NCBI GenBank assembly: GCA_964036295.1
Contig: OZ038462.1
Coordinates: 25,059,863-25,123,862 of the forward strand
Origin: Plumapathes pennacea
Lineage: Eukaryota; Cnidaria; Anthozoa; Antipatharia; Myriopathidae
Direction: 5' to 3'
DNA: 64,000 bases
Shown here: positions 43,901-56,400 of the stretch, one piece after another
Layout: each line of letters starts with the position of its first letter
How positions within the stretch are numbered: position 1 is the first letter of the stretch
Notes under the pieces: generated by a model
Database searches by the model: none
What the model saw: the letters and a program-made list of their open reading frames with translations, nothing else
Told to the model about the DNA's origin: nothing
Made by a program: the position numbers and the translations under genes

Positions 43901-46900
43901 GGTGTGTAGAGTACATCAGTGTTAGTGTAGTCACTCATGATGTTTTGCTGTTGTAAGTTGGTATATGTTGTCACACTTGATGTGCTTGATGTGAATGGTA
44001 ATGTTTCTAGACCTCACCATGAACATAAAACAAAAAACCAACTTGTTCTTCAAAATAGTTTATATAATAATACACTAAGCATCCATGTGTCTGTGTGTAA
44101 CGCTATTTCCATGGCCTCATAGAAAAAATCCAATATGGTGGAGACTTGGAGTGAAAGAAAGTACAAATAGTGGCCTTGTATACCAACCACTGTTTAGAAA
44201 TCAGAAATGAGTTCAGAAAGATAAGTTGAGCTGTCAGGTTACTGGATATGGGGCTGTCAGGTTAAGTTGAGATAAGTTGAGCTGTCAGGTTACTGGATAT
44301 GCTTTTGATCGCTGATTTGCCAAGTGGTACACGCACTACAGAGAAGTTTGTACTTTGACACTGTAAACTTGAAATGGACTTCAAAAAGAAAAAATTATAA
44401 AAAAAAAATACAATGTCACCATATTTTATGGGGCTCCTGCTAGTAATATTATTGCTTGTGACGTCACAAGCTATAAAATGCAGCGATTTTTTTTTTTTTC
44501 ATTTTTCTGGGTTAGAGATCTGCATGCGATGATTGGTTGATATTATCATGTGATTTGTGATGACGTTGTGATCACGTGACTTGTTGAGCAAGCAGTTTCG
44601 CCATTTTGAAGACAGCAAGTTGCTTGCCTTAGTTGGCTCTGTGGATTATTTTATGGACCGCTCATCTTACTTACAAACGCATACGCCGGCTGCGGTAGAC
44701 CCATACTAAATTTCATTGAGCGGTTTTGGCTTGGGTCGGTCCGTTCAGCCTCAAAAGCCACATTGAAAGCCATGAAAGCAAATGCAATGAATTTATCAAT
44801 GAACTGCATAACTATGCACAACTGTACAGAAATGTACGAAGAATCTAATATCCAGAACCTTGAGAACTTGAAGGAACAAGCTGAACGAAGGCGCTCGAGA
44901 TACAAAGACGAGAACCTGTGTAAAGACGGCGATTCTTGACAAGCGCTTGATAGCGGATTATATGGAACTGTTTAGTATGAGGGTGAACTTGAAGGTACTT
45001 TGTATTCTTTTACTTTGTATTATTCTTGCTGATACAAGTAAAGCGTCAGAAAATCTGACTTTTGTTTGGAATCAAAATTTCACTCTGCGTGCATTTATGT
45101 TGTTGTTGCGAGATTTTGGCTCGGTGCCATGAAGGTCAAACAATCAGTGGAACAGATGGCGTTATTATTTGAAAATTAGGAAATGGCTGAGGAAAAAGTG
45201 ACCGTTGGTAGATCTTGCTTCGCTCAGTTTTATTGTATTCCCATAAATGTTTATGTGAAAGAAAACCGAAGTCCTCCAAGACGAAGTCGTGAGCCAAGCC
45301 ACGTACCATTGAATTACCTTTCACGCATTTTGAACAAGAGTAGAAAAAGCAGGCGACTAATACAAGAATACATTTCAAAGAATGTCCCAAAGTCGTCAAA
45401 AGTTCATGATTATACCCGAGCTTACGTACTTCACAATGCTAATGCGTTCCGTGAACGTGCATGTAAACAACATGGAAACAATAAAAATCCACAGATGGAA
45501 ATGGAAAGAGAAAATTAGGATCAATAAACCATCGCTGCGAGAAAGCTAGAAGCTCAAAAACAAGATTGCCAAAAGTAACCGAGGTGCTAAGATACGTTTG
45601 TATTTTAAAATGTGTTAAAACACAGGCATTGCAAGATCAGACGTATTCAGAGATCAAAATCACAGAACCAAGTACAATGGGTTTTCTCTGTCAAGGGATA
45701 TAGAAAAAAATTCCGGTCCTTCAGTTGTTGATCCAAACAAAACGATCATCGGTTGGCTTTCTGGATGCACGGAAGCCATACTTTAGGAGCGATTTTGGCT
45801 TGCATTGTTTTTAAGCGTCGGAAGACTTGAAAATAGCCGTACCCAAATGCTTGATGTGTTACCAGCGGGACCCCCGTAAAGTACGAAGGGTTGTGTTTTG
45901 CAAATGCTCGATTATAGATACCGCTTCAACCAATGTATCTGTGTTCTGAGCAATATTTGTGTGAAAGAACATCGAATAAGTAGTAGAAGACGTGTCGAAA
46001 CTTGATAGAACTTGAACTTTTCCCTGCGGGCAGAGCGTCTCCCTTTGTCGGAAACTCTGCGGCTTTGTGTAACGCGCGGCGTATACAAACAGTCGGCGTT
46101 TAACTTCGTTTTGCGTGCAGTAAAGGTTCTTTGTTTATTGTCTGAGGATATTGAATTACTAATAGGATTGAGGCAAATATCACGCGAGATTAAGATACAA
46201 GATCTGTCAATGAAATGTCACGAGCATAATATCATAGAACGGGGAATCCCGAATCATCAGCTACTTAGCTTTCACTCACGCCGCTTTAACAAAAGCAGGA
46301 AAGACCGGCATTTCTTGCGTTTTCAGAGTGAAAGTTGCGTTTTCAAATTTATCCGGCGTAGTGTGGACGGGGCCTTAATGTGCTACAGCTACTTGAACAT
46401 GATGCACACGCTGGGAAGATGAGATAAGGCTATTACGCTGTCTTACAGCTACTTAAGATGTCGGGTATTCCCCAGTCAATCCCATTACAAAATGACAACA
46501 CAGTTCCTCCACAAAACATGTCAGCTTGAAAATTCACTCAACAAGGTTGCCAGGTTGTATAGAAAGCGTCACACAAGTACTGTCACGTGCATCGGAAAGC
46601 AATGAAAACTGGGTTGTTGCAAACGAAGAATATTCCTACGGGGCCTTCGATAATTGTTTTCTCTCAATTATTATAATACACTTTTTCGTGAATATCTGTT
46701 TGACCAAAATTAGAAGAAAAGAGGGCAAGAAAAATAAAGGGAGCTCTTGGATCCGTCATTTGCAAAAACTGACTCGGCTATAATATCTTTTGCATATAAA
46801 CGCACGACAAAAGTTCCTCTCCCGGGACCCCGCGTGTCTCTATTCATTGTACTAATGACGTCACAAGCGCACTGGCCACGGGCCTGTCTTGTTGTGCTTA

Positions 46901-47411
46901 AAGTACATGATTGCAACAACCAACTACTGGAACTTTTCAGTCTTCACAACCAATCACAACACAACCAAACTGACCAATTACAGCAACAGCCAAACTGACC
47001 AATCATAACAAAACCAAACTGACCAACCACAAACCAATCACACAAGCAACCATCATTGACTCAGAAGATGAATAGTGCTCAGGCAGTCAAAACATCAGTC
47101 ACCAACAAGTCTACTAGTACTTTCTAGAAGACCAACCTTGACAACATGGAATTTTCTGCCATTTTTGCCTGATAGCTCGACCACTGCAAGTTCTCAAGGT
47201 ACTGTACAAGATGTGCTCCCAAGACACTGTCACAGAACAACAGGAGTGGCGGAACAACTCAGCAGTGCAGCCGGTCACCTTATCAACAGAGCTGTGTCTT
47301 CAGCTGTTGGTCATATTAACAGCAAATACCTGCACACTTCCATCAACAGCCAGGACTATGGATGGATTTCAGGTACACATACAGGGCAGCACTATATCAC
47401 ACCACACATGA
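40972..47411 (+). CDS. UBE3D: UBE3D-like HECT-like E3 ubiquitin ligase (E2-binding protein), complete
   Basis: Seven exons: 40,972-41,209; 41,691-41,889; 42,379-42,574; 42,661-42,821; 42,914-43,034; 43,739-43,841; 47,191-47,411. They total 1,239 nt, 412 residues plus stop, against about 389 in human. Every junction is GT-AG and in phase. The start MADRTEDLPAWCD is the first ATG of the only open frame entering exon 1. Family landmarks are the Cys pair in CCRNCGNTIL (exon 2), LPTENWQELAKDWCCH (exon 3), a second Cys pair in VKCTRCRSIL (exon 4), INFKFLIQG (exon 5), LWLLNPAATIV (exon 6) and VLKVLYK...VQPVTLSTELCLQLL (exon 7). Known members bind the E2 UBE2C, act as HECT-like E3s, and in yeast and human are tied to the CPSF cleavage/polyadenylation factor. 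The last intron is 3.35 kb. The final residues (GSTISHHT) do not match the human end, so the exact stop is slightly less certain than the rest. Confidence 0.9.
41225..41288 (+). repeat. Direct duplicate in UBE3D intron 1
   Basis: ATCACAAAGTTTCATACAAA followed by TCACATGC occurs twice back to back. Confidence 0.8.
43137..43625. repeat. ~490-bp near-perfect palindrome (fold-back element) in UBE3D intron 5
   Basis: Two arms of about 240 bases run from ATAAACTCTGGTGTGATA at the left to TCACACCAGAGTTTGTG at the right and meet near 43,385 (CATGAGACTCGTGAG). Each arm contains CACTTGGAGATATGAAA-type and AAAAATACGATATTTTT sub-palindromes. Flanks carry TTTTATTA and TAATAAAA. The look-alike ORFs on the two strands (43,112-43,402 minus, 43,367-43,630 plus) are a by-product of the symmetry. 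Confidence 0.8.
43842..47190 (+). other. UBE3D last intron, 3.35 kb
   Basis: This lies between exon 6 (ending G) and exon 7 (starting TT), which join to a Val codon and restore the conserved VLKVLY segment, so no exon needs to be placed inside. It holds a direct duplicate of about 31 bases (GATAAGTTGAGCTG... at about 44,222 and 44,270). At 46,330-46,380 there is sequence ending TGTGGACGGGGCC, reminiscent of a MITE terminus, and at 46,920-47,045 a short CCAAT/AACCAA-rich tandem array. Two open frames (45,183-45,518 and 46,012-46,422 plus) have no recognisable domain. Confidence 0.6.
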
Positions 47412-47645
47412 CAAGAAAGTCACACCAACCTACAGAAAACCAAACTGCAGCTCAGCACAGACCACAAAAAAACACCGACATGACATCACAGGAACTCACA
47501 ATCTTCCACAGATTTGCTTGGTCAGTTATTCTCACATATTATTTTGCTGTCTTCCTGAAGGTTGGGTACCTGAGAATGTGAGCACCATGTTTGTCAAGCG
47601 GACGTTCAGCAAGAAGGCCTGACAGACAAGAAGATCTCGACAGCT

Positions 47646-47660
47646 TTTATTATCTTTATT
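47646..47660 (-). terminator. Two candidate poly(A) signals of MDN1
   Basis: TTTATT at 47,646-47,651 and 47,655-47,660 reads AATAAA on the minus strand, about 225-240 bases past the MDN1 stop. They lie upstream (in plus coordinates) of the UBE3D signal, so the two transcripts would overlap tail to tail. Confidence 0.5.
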
Positions 47661-47714
47661 CTTCTGTACAAATGGTCACTATGCAGTGCAAGCCAAAAAG
47701 TTAAGATTCATTAC

Positions 47715-47720
47715 AATAAA
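47715..47720 (+). terminator. Candidate poly(A) signal of UBE3D
   Basis: AATAAA on the plus strand, about 300 bases after the UBE3D stop codon. It is the nearest canonical hexamer downstream. Confidence 0.5.
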
Positions 47721-47883
47721 ACTCTGCTATTTTGGTGGTAACGTCATACGCCGTCTCAATATTTAATTTAGGATTAGAACCCGGGATGGTCAAGGTCATG
47801 TTGGAGTGAAGAGACGAACAATGAATGACGTCATTGTTCAAGATGACGGGTGGTGTGCTTCATGGGTGGCGTCATGCGTGACG

Positions 47884-50417
47884 TCACGTGTCCAGAGTCG
47901 TGACCAGTTCAAACCACTGCCGAAGAGCGTCACTAAGTGTGACGGGCAGTGCATTTATGTCACGGAGAATAATATAGAACGGGAAAGGGAACTGCTCCAT
48001 GTAGGACTTGATCTCGGGAAGTTTTCCCGGTCGAAAGAGCGGAACTTTGATATCCAGAATAGAGTCTCTATTCACAGGATTGTCCAGAATCACGAACACC
48101 AGGAACACATTTGCCTGTCGGGCTGCCCGCACTGCTTGATGGACCGTCTGCAAAATTCACAGAATTTGCGTTGCATTATTTTCCTCCGGGCCTTTTGTCA
48201 CGTGCTCTGCCTGTTTGTTTACGTGCTCTGCCTGTCTGTCCACGTGCCCTGCCTGTTTGTTCACGTGCTCTGCCTGTTTGTTCACGTGCTCTGCCTGTCT
48301 GTCCACGTGCTGTGCCTCCCTGCTTTTCACATGTGCATCAGGATGGTTCACGTGCCGTAACGAAAAGCGCAAGAGAAGAGAAACTTTTCCATTCTCTTGC
48401 ACTTTATTACTTTACACATGAACCAGCCTTTAGTGTGCTGCTATCGGACTTGTTCTACATTTTCTGTCTGTAATTAGTGTTCCTTGCGCTTTCGTCAAAC
48501 CATTCAGCAATTCAAAAAGCACAAATGGCAGCCAAGACATGCTTCAGAGTGAAAAATGGCTGGCAAAGAACTAACCAGGATGAAAAATGGTCGAATGCAA
48601 CATTCATCTACACTACACAAAACAAAGTCCAGACTTCGCCAACAAAATAAATGACCGGGTGAAATCTAGAACCAAGTGCAAAACACGATGAACAAAACAA
48701 AACATTACTAACACCAGATGTCAGACTCACCTCCATGCCCTCCAGAAAAATGCCCCTGCCATCAGAAACAACAAGAAGCAACTGAGATACATCCTGTCTC
48801 ATTGCACTGCCTTGAAGCCGTGAACGAGCAGACATCATCAAGCTAGTGGACGTCCGCAGTAGCTGAAACGGCACAAAAACAGGCAAAAGTGAGCCAATCC
48901 GACAGCGTAGCAAACGCAAAACTAAAGCAATCACACGATTACTTCCGACAGTCATCCGAAAATTGCTCTATGCTGCTTGTACGTATGAATTGGTTGATCG
49001 ATGAGAGCATGGGTCACAAATCGTACGACCACAAGGAAAGAAGTGAACCCTACCTCAGCTATTCGTGTTTTTTTCTGGTCAAAAGAGAACTGCTGTAAGA
49101 TCCTCGCGCCTGATTGGTCCGTAAACTGCTCGTGGAATGGGTGTAAAAGCTGGACAGACTCCCCAAAGCTAAAACAAAGCGTGGAAAAGATTAACAGAGC
49201 ATCTACAGTGGAAAGCGACCACCTCTCTTAAGCGACCACTTACCAAATCACCAATTGTTCCCTCGGTCAAATTACTATTTATAATGAAACCTCTCGTAAG
49301 CAACCGCGACCACCTTTGAGGCTCACCTTTTGAGTTTTTCTATTGTCTTTTGTTTTTTTGTTTTTTGTTTAATTTTTGAGCTAACTTACTTGCAGAAAAC
49401 AGAAAAATCGGACCGGACAAACCACTAACACATGTAATGTAAACTTTCAACAGGACACAAGGTTGATTTCTTAAATTCAAAGTGATATTCCCTCACTAAA
49501 GCTGCATTAACTGACACTGGTTGTGGCTCAAGGCTGGATCTCACGTAGGCCTCCTATGATGAGAAATTCCCGCGAGCGAACACCTCCTGTAAGCGACCAC
49601 TTAAAGCAAAACGAAGGCACTGTACTTAACCCTGTCACTCCCAAGAGTGATCAACTTCGATTTCTCCTTCAGTTTCTCACCAGAAATATATCATGTAGTA
49701 AGGAGAACGTGGCTTTTGATACCTTGCTTAGATGAAAGCTGATTAAACTACCAATTCTCACTACACCACTCATACATTTTCCTCTTAAAAAGTTGGGAGA
49801 ATCTGCATTTTGAACTTGGGAGTGAAAAGCTCAACAGTTGAAGTGGAAGGTTTTCATACCTGCACACTGCCAGGTCTCCTGACTCAAGTCGTGTTAGCGC
49901 ATTACTTATCAAAGCGAGAGACTCGAAAGCAAGCTGAAAATATGTCACAAGAAACGTTAAAGAGAGCAACACGAAAATGAGAAGACAAACAAACCAGAAA
50001 ACGAGAAGTAACAAAAGCGCACACACCAAACAACTAACAACGCGACGAACCGAGTATTACACGGCACGATAAAGTCGACGAGCTGTATAGACAGTAATGA
50101 GTGTGAGAAAAAAACGTTACAGAAACAGAGCACACTAAAGTACAAAAAATAAACCTCGCAGAAAAAGCACATACAACACAGAAAGGACACAAAGTGCATT
50201 AGAGCAAACGCGGAGAAGAAAACCACGAATTAATGAACACACCTGTTTGGAATGATTGTCGGCCATGCTGGAGGAGTCATCAACGGCCAGCATGATCTGG
50301 TATTGACGCTTGCTTGGTTTTGTTCTCCTCAGCCAGATCTTGTCCTTTCTAAACTGACTTGCGATGTACGGGATGATTTTTCTCATGTTCAGCCGTTTAC
50401 CCGAACGATAATCACCT
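47884..50417 (-). CDS. MDN1: MDN1 C-terminal MIDAS/VWA domain
   Basis: Exons in protein order: 50,243-50,417; 49,860-49,933; 49,054-49,168; 48,731-48,862; 47,884-48,147. The first gives RMNL-type IIPYIASQFRKDKIWL, then QYQIMLAVDDSSSMADN, whose D-x-S-x-S is the metal-ion-dependent adhesion motif (about 50,265-50,285). Next come LAFESLALISNALTRLE, GESVQLLHPFHEQF, LLLVVSDGRGIFLEG and the C-terminal ILDNPVNRDSILDIKVP...SDALRQWFELVT. In the family this domain grips the UBL domains of Rsa4/NLE1 and Ytm1/WDR12. The end, DALRQWFELVTTLDT, is close to the known family C-terminus, so the stop is secure. Confidence 0.95.
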
Positions 50418-53400
50418 CTATCGAGAAAACACAACAAAGTGTGCCACTTCTGTAGAGGAACTGTTCTTTTCTGACAAGTCGAAAAACGAAGTGACTTGGT
50501 GTATGTCGGTTGACTTATACCGTGTATGTTCGTAAGTATAACAGTTTCTAGGATTGTAATTGATGCCCACTTTCATTCATAACTTTTACATAATTAATCG
50601 GTTGGGTCGGCACTTACTTCAACTTGGTCGCAAGTGACGGCTCTAGTACCAGTCTCAACTGTTCACAGAGTTCGTGCGAGAGACTGGAGGTGAGTAGCTC
50701 GTACTTGCCCCAGGTCGCTTGTGCCGCGCGCTGCTCTTCCACTGTCCCGCGATTTAAGCCACTCCATACTGACAGTTGGTGTTCTAAGTCAGAACGAAGT
50801 TTCTCAGGATCGAAAGAGCTCAGCTTCTGTAAAAACAAAATGTCTCCTTTGAAAACCAGACATTTCACCATTCAGTCAATGTTCATTTGTGATAGCTGAA
50901 TAGATTTTAGATGTCGCTTACCATCCTTTCAAAGTCGAGCGCCACTTCTGATGAATGAAAGGTGCTTTCGCGAGCGAGCTCTGGCACATCCACATCGGTA
51001 GCCTCATTCTCATGCTTATTATCAGCGGGTACGTCATTCTCTGCGGGGATGACGTCACCACTGACGTCAGACTTGGCAGGTGGTGCGCGGCTCTGCTGAT
51101 TGTTGTCGCTTGTCTGTTCGGAGCACAGTACACATAAATAAACCTTCCTTGTTTCTAACTGCAGGCGACACCGATAAAGCGATGTACATACCTTCAGTTC
51201 CTCCATTTCTTTCCACAAAGCGTTCAGATCTTCATTCTGAGTTTCCTCCTCGTTTTCGCTGAGCATTTCAGGAAAAGCTGCGCCTTCCTGTTCTTTGGCT
51301 TGGTCAGCAGTTGCACTGTCTAAAGTCTGCGCATCATGGACCGAGACGTCGTCATCGCGCATGTGCTGGTAGTAGTCAGCAGTTTTCTTCTCACCATCCT
51401 GTCATTTGATTGGTAAAAGAACACGTGACGTCACAAAGGATGCGAACACCGCCCATAAGAATTTCCCTATTAATGAAGCACCACTGACCTCTGCACCAGT
51501 CCTCTGCTCAGACTCGTCCACAGTCCTCAGCCGTTTGTGTGTTCTCTCTTCCATGGAACCCAGACTCCGGTCAGAACGTGCACGATTCATTAGTTTACGC
51601 TGACGAGACTGAAACAGATAAAGGCGAGAAAATGACAAGTTCACTCACGGGGAGAAGTGACTTTAATTCTTATGTAGATATTGAAGAGATAAGAGCAAAG
51701 CTTGAATGGTTGTTGTAGATTGACAAGGAGACCTTTATACCTGTTCTGTGGTATCGCTAGCAACTTGGGTGCTTCCATCCGCCATTTCTCCAGCATGACC
51801 GCTTTGGGACGCCTCCGCTCGTCCCAATCCATTTTCGTCGCCACCGTCTTGGGGCTCAGACGGTCCAGTGGATTCCTCCTGCAAGTTGCCAACCTGGTGC
51901 TCTTGAGTGCCATCGGTACCAAGATCCTCTGCGGCCTCAACAGCGTCACTTTCCTGAGGGAAAAAAGCGTTTTAGTTCTAAAATATATCAGGATTTTATG
52001 AAAAAACAGAAACAAAAGTCACGACTTGATAGCAATCGATAAGCAAGCACGGACGAGTCGAAAGGAGAGACCTGCCGAAAAACAATCGACTGACTGTTTG
52101 TGATATATCCCCTAAGCTCATTTTACAAACCTTTGTTTTGTCATGAGTTCTCCAGTCTTCTTGTTCTTCACTACACTCCTCATCCTACAGTACAACACAA
52201 ACAACATAAGTACAACACACATAAGTACAACACAAACAACATAAGTATAACACAAATAACATAAGTACAACACAAACAACATAAGTACAACACAAACAAC
52301 ATAAGTACAACACAAACAACATAAGTACAACACAAACAACATAAGTATAACACAAATATCATAAGTACAACACACATAAGTACAACACAAACAACATAAG
52401 TACAACACAAACAACTTAAGTATAACACAAATAACATAAGTACAACACAAACAACATAAGTACAACACAAACAACATAAGTACAACACAAACAACATAAG
52501 TATAACACAAATAACATAAGTACAACACACACAAGTACAACACAAACAACATAAGTACAACACAAACAACATAAGTACAACACAAACAACATAAGTACAA
52601 CACAAACAACATAAGTATAACACAAACAACATAAGTACAACACACACAAGTACAACACAAACAACATAAGTACAACACAAACAACATAAGTACAACACAA
52701 ACAACATACGTGCAATACAAACAACATACGTATAACACAAATAACATAAGTACAACACACATAAGTGCAACACAAACAACATAAGTACAACACAAACAAC
52801 TTAAGTATAACACAAATAGCATAAGTGCAATAGCTAAATTTCTATGCTGATCAAATAACTTGTGGCACATGAAAAACGACGGTCTCACCTGTGGATTCAG
52901 CCCAGTCCCATCGTGCGCTTCCTCGTCCCCTTGTTCTTCTTCCTTGTTTTCAACTTCTTCTTCTTCTTGGTTTTGTTGCATCGTGTCGGCATCTGGTGAC
53001 GTTACGTCCAGCTTGTCGTCCTCCTCTATTTCCATGCTCTCTTCCTCTGTCGGCATTCCTCCCTCCATGTTCTCTTCTTCGCCTGTAGATACACAACAAC
53101 AACAATGACAACAACAAAAAATAAGCAAGGGTCAAAAAGCGCTTTCGAGATCACCAACTTCAGTTACTTTCCTTCAACAAGTGAACAAGAAAGGTTATGA
53201 AGACCGTTAAGTACAATATTGAAAAAAATACCATAGAACATAGCAGTACCTTCTGTTTCTTTTCCCTCTTCGTCTTCCTCGTCCAGTTGAATGTCGTCTG
53301 GCAGATCCAGATGTTCGTCTTCAGGCTTTTCAGCCTGCTGACCACCAGTGGGCTCAGGTTGCGTGACGTCATCCTGGTCGGACAGGTTGCCAGTGTCTTC

Positions 53401-56400
53401 GTCTTGCGCCATTTCGTGAACCGCGTCTTTCTGTTCCTCCTCTTGGTCCATGTTGTCCTCATCGTCTTTGTTCTTGCTTTCATCTGCAGCACCTGAAAGT
53501 AAAACACAATGCATCTGAAACAGTTTGCTCGCTCAAGCTTTGCGTAGTCTCATTGGAGAGCTTTCAACAGCAATGTCACTCAGCAGGAAAACAAGAGTTA
53601 TAAATTTAATTAAAGAAATATTCATAAAATAATCACCTTTGTTTTCTTCTTTGGCGACCATTTCTGATTCAGCTATCGCCTCAGCTCCAGTCCCCTTCTC
53701 GTCCATTTGATCTTTCTCCTACAATTTATCAGATGGTTTGACAACAGTTCAAATAAGATAACTCCTGCAAAACCACCTTCCCTCAGTATCAAAGCAAGTA
53801 ACTGGGGGGGGAGGGGGGGTGTAAAGTGGGTATTTTCCAGGAGCGGCTGTACTTATAGATGTGCGAGTGCGGAAGCGGTCTGCATCTGAAAACTATGATG
53901 ACAATTATTATAAGATCGGTTTCGGGTGGGACTTGTGATGCTGTTCTGTGAACATAAATGCGGTGCAAGAGAGAGCATGAGCGTCACAGTTGTGGAATTT
54001 TTTTTTACCTCTTGGTCGTCTTCATCGTCTGAATCCCCCCATAATTTCTGATCAAGTTTCTCAGATTCCTGGCCGTCCACCTCGCCCATCTTTTTGTCCA
54101 AGTCTGCTTCTTCTTCCTCCTCTTTGTCGCTTTCTTTTTCGGCCTCATCGTCCTCTGCCTCAAGATCGTGCATAGCGCCATCAAAATCTTCACTCATTTC
54201 AATGGCATTTTCCTCATCAGGTATTTCTTCCTTGTTGCCCTCGTTTGTCTCTTGATCTTCACCTTGCTGCTTTGTATCGTCCAACTGAAAACAAGAAATC
54301 ATCCAATCAGGCAAACCTATTGACCAATCAAACCCTGAAGGGTCACAATCACCAACCTAACACCACCACAAACAGATAAGCACAACATCGACATACAGAA
54401 CAGGAGGCTAACTCGTCACCAACCCACCTGGTCCTCACTCTCGATTTGATCACTGACATCCTTCATACCGTCACCCTGCCCCAGTCCACCTCCTTCGATG
54501 TCCTCAAATTCGGTAGCTCCGTCGCCTTCAGCTTCCTCGTCAATCTCTGGTGGAAGGCAGAAGCCCTTAGTGGTAAGCTCCGTGAATATCGACAGAAGAA
54601 CTGATAACAGCTTGCACGTGCCCCTATGCAGTGACAACAGTCGATACAGATAGTTCTGTACCATGCCCCGGTACTGGTGAACAAACGGGGTGATCTGGGT
54701 AACAGTCTGTGCCATTCCCCCCGCCGCATGAGACTTGCCATCACTGGAGTCTGCCATCACTCGAACTTTTGAAATTATGGAGGAGACGAGTTTTATCGTT
54801 TCCGGCAACCGAAGCTTTGCAACGTCCTCCAGGATTTTTTTGTGCAACAGTGTAACGAGGAGTCCGTCTGGGAGTTGCTGGGCATCATCTGAAATGAGAC
54901 AGCCACGTGGTTACAAAGCATTATGTGACATCCTACTCACACACTCAATCAAACAGACAGACAGACGTGTGTACGTCATGACGTCACTTCATGTTAGCGG
55001 TCCGAGAGTTCCCTTACACGAAACCTCCTCTGTCTTCTAATGCACTTTCTTTCTTCTCGTTCGCTTTACTGTCTGCTGTTTTGTTGTCTACTCCCATGGC
55101 GTCACTCTATTAACCTTCTGTCAGGGTTCCTTTACCTAAAACCTCCTCTGTGTCTTCTAATGCACTTTCTCTCTTTCCTCGTTCACTTTACTGCCTGCTG
55201 TTTTGTTGTCTACTGTCATGACGTCGCTCCATATTAACCGCCCTGTCAGAGTTCTCTTACCTGAAACCTCCTCTGTGTCTTCTAATGTACTTTCTCTCTC
55301 CTCGTTCGATTTGCTGTCTGCTTTGTTACTGAGCCGCTGCACCGCCAGGAGAAGAGACGTGACAGCTCCATCAACATCAACCAACAAAGACGGACCGTCA
55401 CATACTGAAGACGTACACAAACAAAATCAAGTAACAATGACAACAGAAACAAACAAAGATATTTTTACCACAACTCACTGGTTTCTCGCTCTCTGATTGG
55501 TAAATTTAACGTGGTAAATAAGAGTCCAGACAACGATGCTGACGCCAGCAGTCATGCTTTGCAACGAAATCAACGAAACTTTCTTGTATGTTTTCTAAAT
55601 ATTGTGGTAAAAAACAAATTTCCACTGGTTTGCCAAAGTTGTCAAGTATAGCACTAACCACAATGTTACATTGAACTATTAGTCATAACGACTCGTGTTA
55701 AACTCACAGGGTTCGGTTTTACCCGTCGTGTCCTGTATCTCTGTCTCAAGACGTAACTTCCATTGCTCAAGCTCGCCACACACTTCAATCATCTTCTGTT
55801 TCAATCCAAACAGCGCACCACCAAGACCAGCAGCCTCTGAACAGCTGAAGTAACAAATGTTAAGAAAGTGGTCATCTCTGAAACGCTGAACAACAAACGA
55901 GGGAGTCAAAGTTACGTACCACTCCGAGCGGAAGGCAGGCAGAATGGCGTCCATGCGTCCAGCTACTCTTTTTAGTTTCTCGTTGATCCCACAAACTTCC
56001 GCGAATGTGTTCCTTAATAAAGTTAGAACGTGTTATAGGATCGATACCACATCTGGGTAAAAATGTGCTAACAAGTAAAAACAAAAAATGTACGCACGGG
56101 AGAGGAGAGGGGATATGACTGAAATACAATATTGATTGTCAAGAAGACCTTTTAGGTTTCTCTACCAGGAGGAAATAAAATGTCTCCGGCACCAAGATTA
56201 TTTAAGGAGATCAAGCACTGCAGAACACAACGACATAATAACCGAAAGTACTTACCATGTTGCCAAAACAGGAATCGGGTCTTCGCTATCGCCATAATCA
56301 AGAAAATCTTCGAAAGTTGCTGCATGAGGTCTGAGTCTGTTAGATAACTGCTGCACTTCATGTAAACACGCCTGACATTCATAAATAAAATTACATCAAT

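Noticed and set aside
45183-45518. 111-codon ORF in the last UBE3D intron
   Set aside because: Basic composition but no known motif and no sign of splicing; left unannotated.
46012-46422. 136-codon ORF in the last UBE3D intron
   Set aside because: No recognisable domain, and its end runs into MITE-like sequence.
52185-52840. CRISPR-like array
   Set aside because: Direct 20-base repeats without unique spacers, in a eukaryotic intron.
52118-53128. 336-codon open frame on the minus strand rich in Leu, Cys and Val
   Set aside because: It is mostly the 20-base satellite read in a stop-free frame. The real MDN1 exons at its two ends use other frames.
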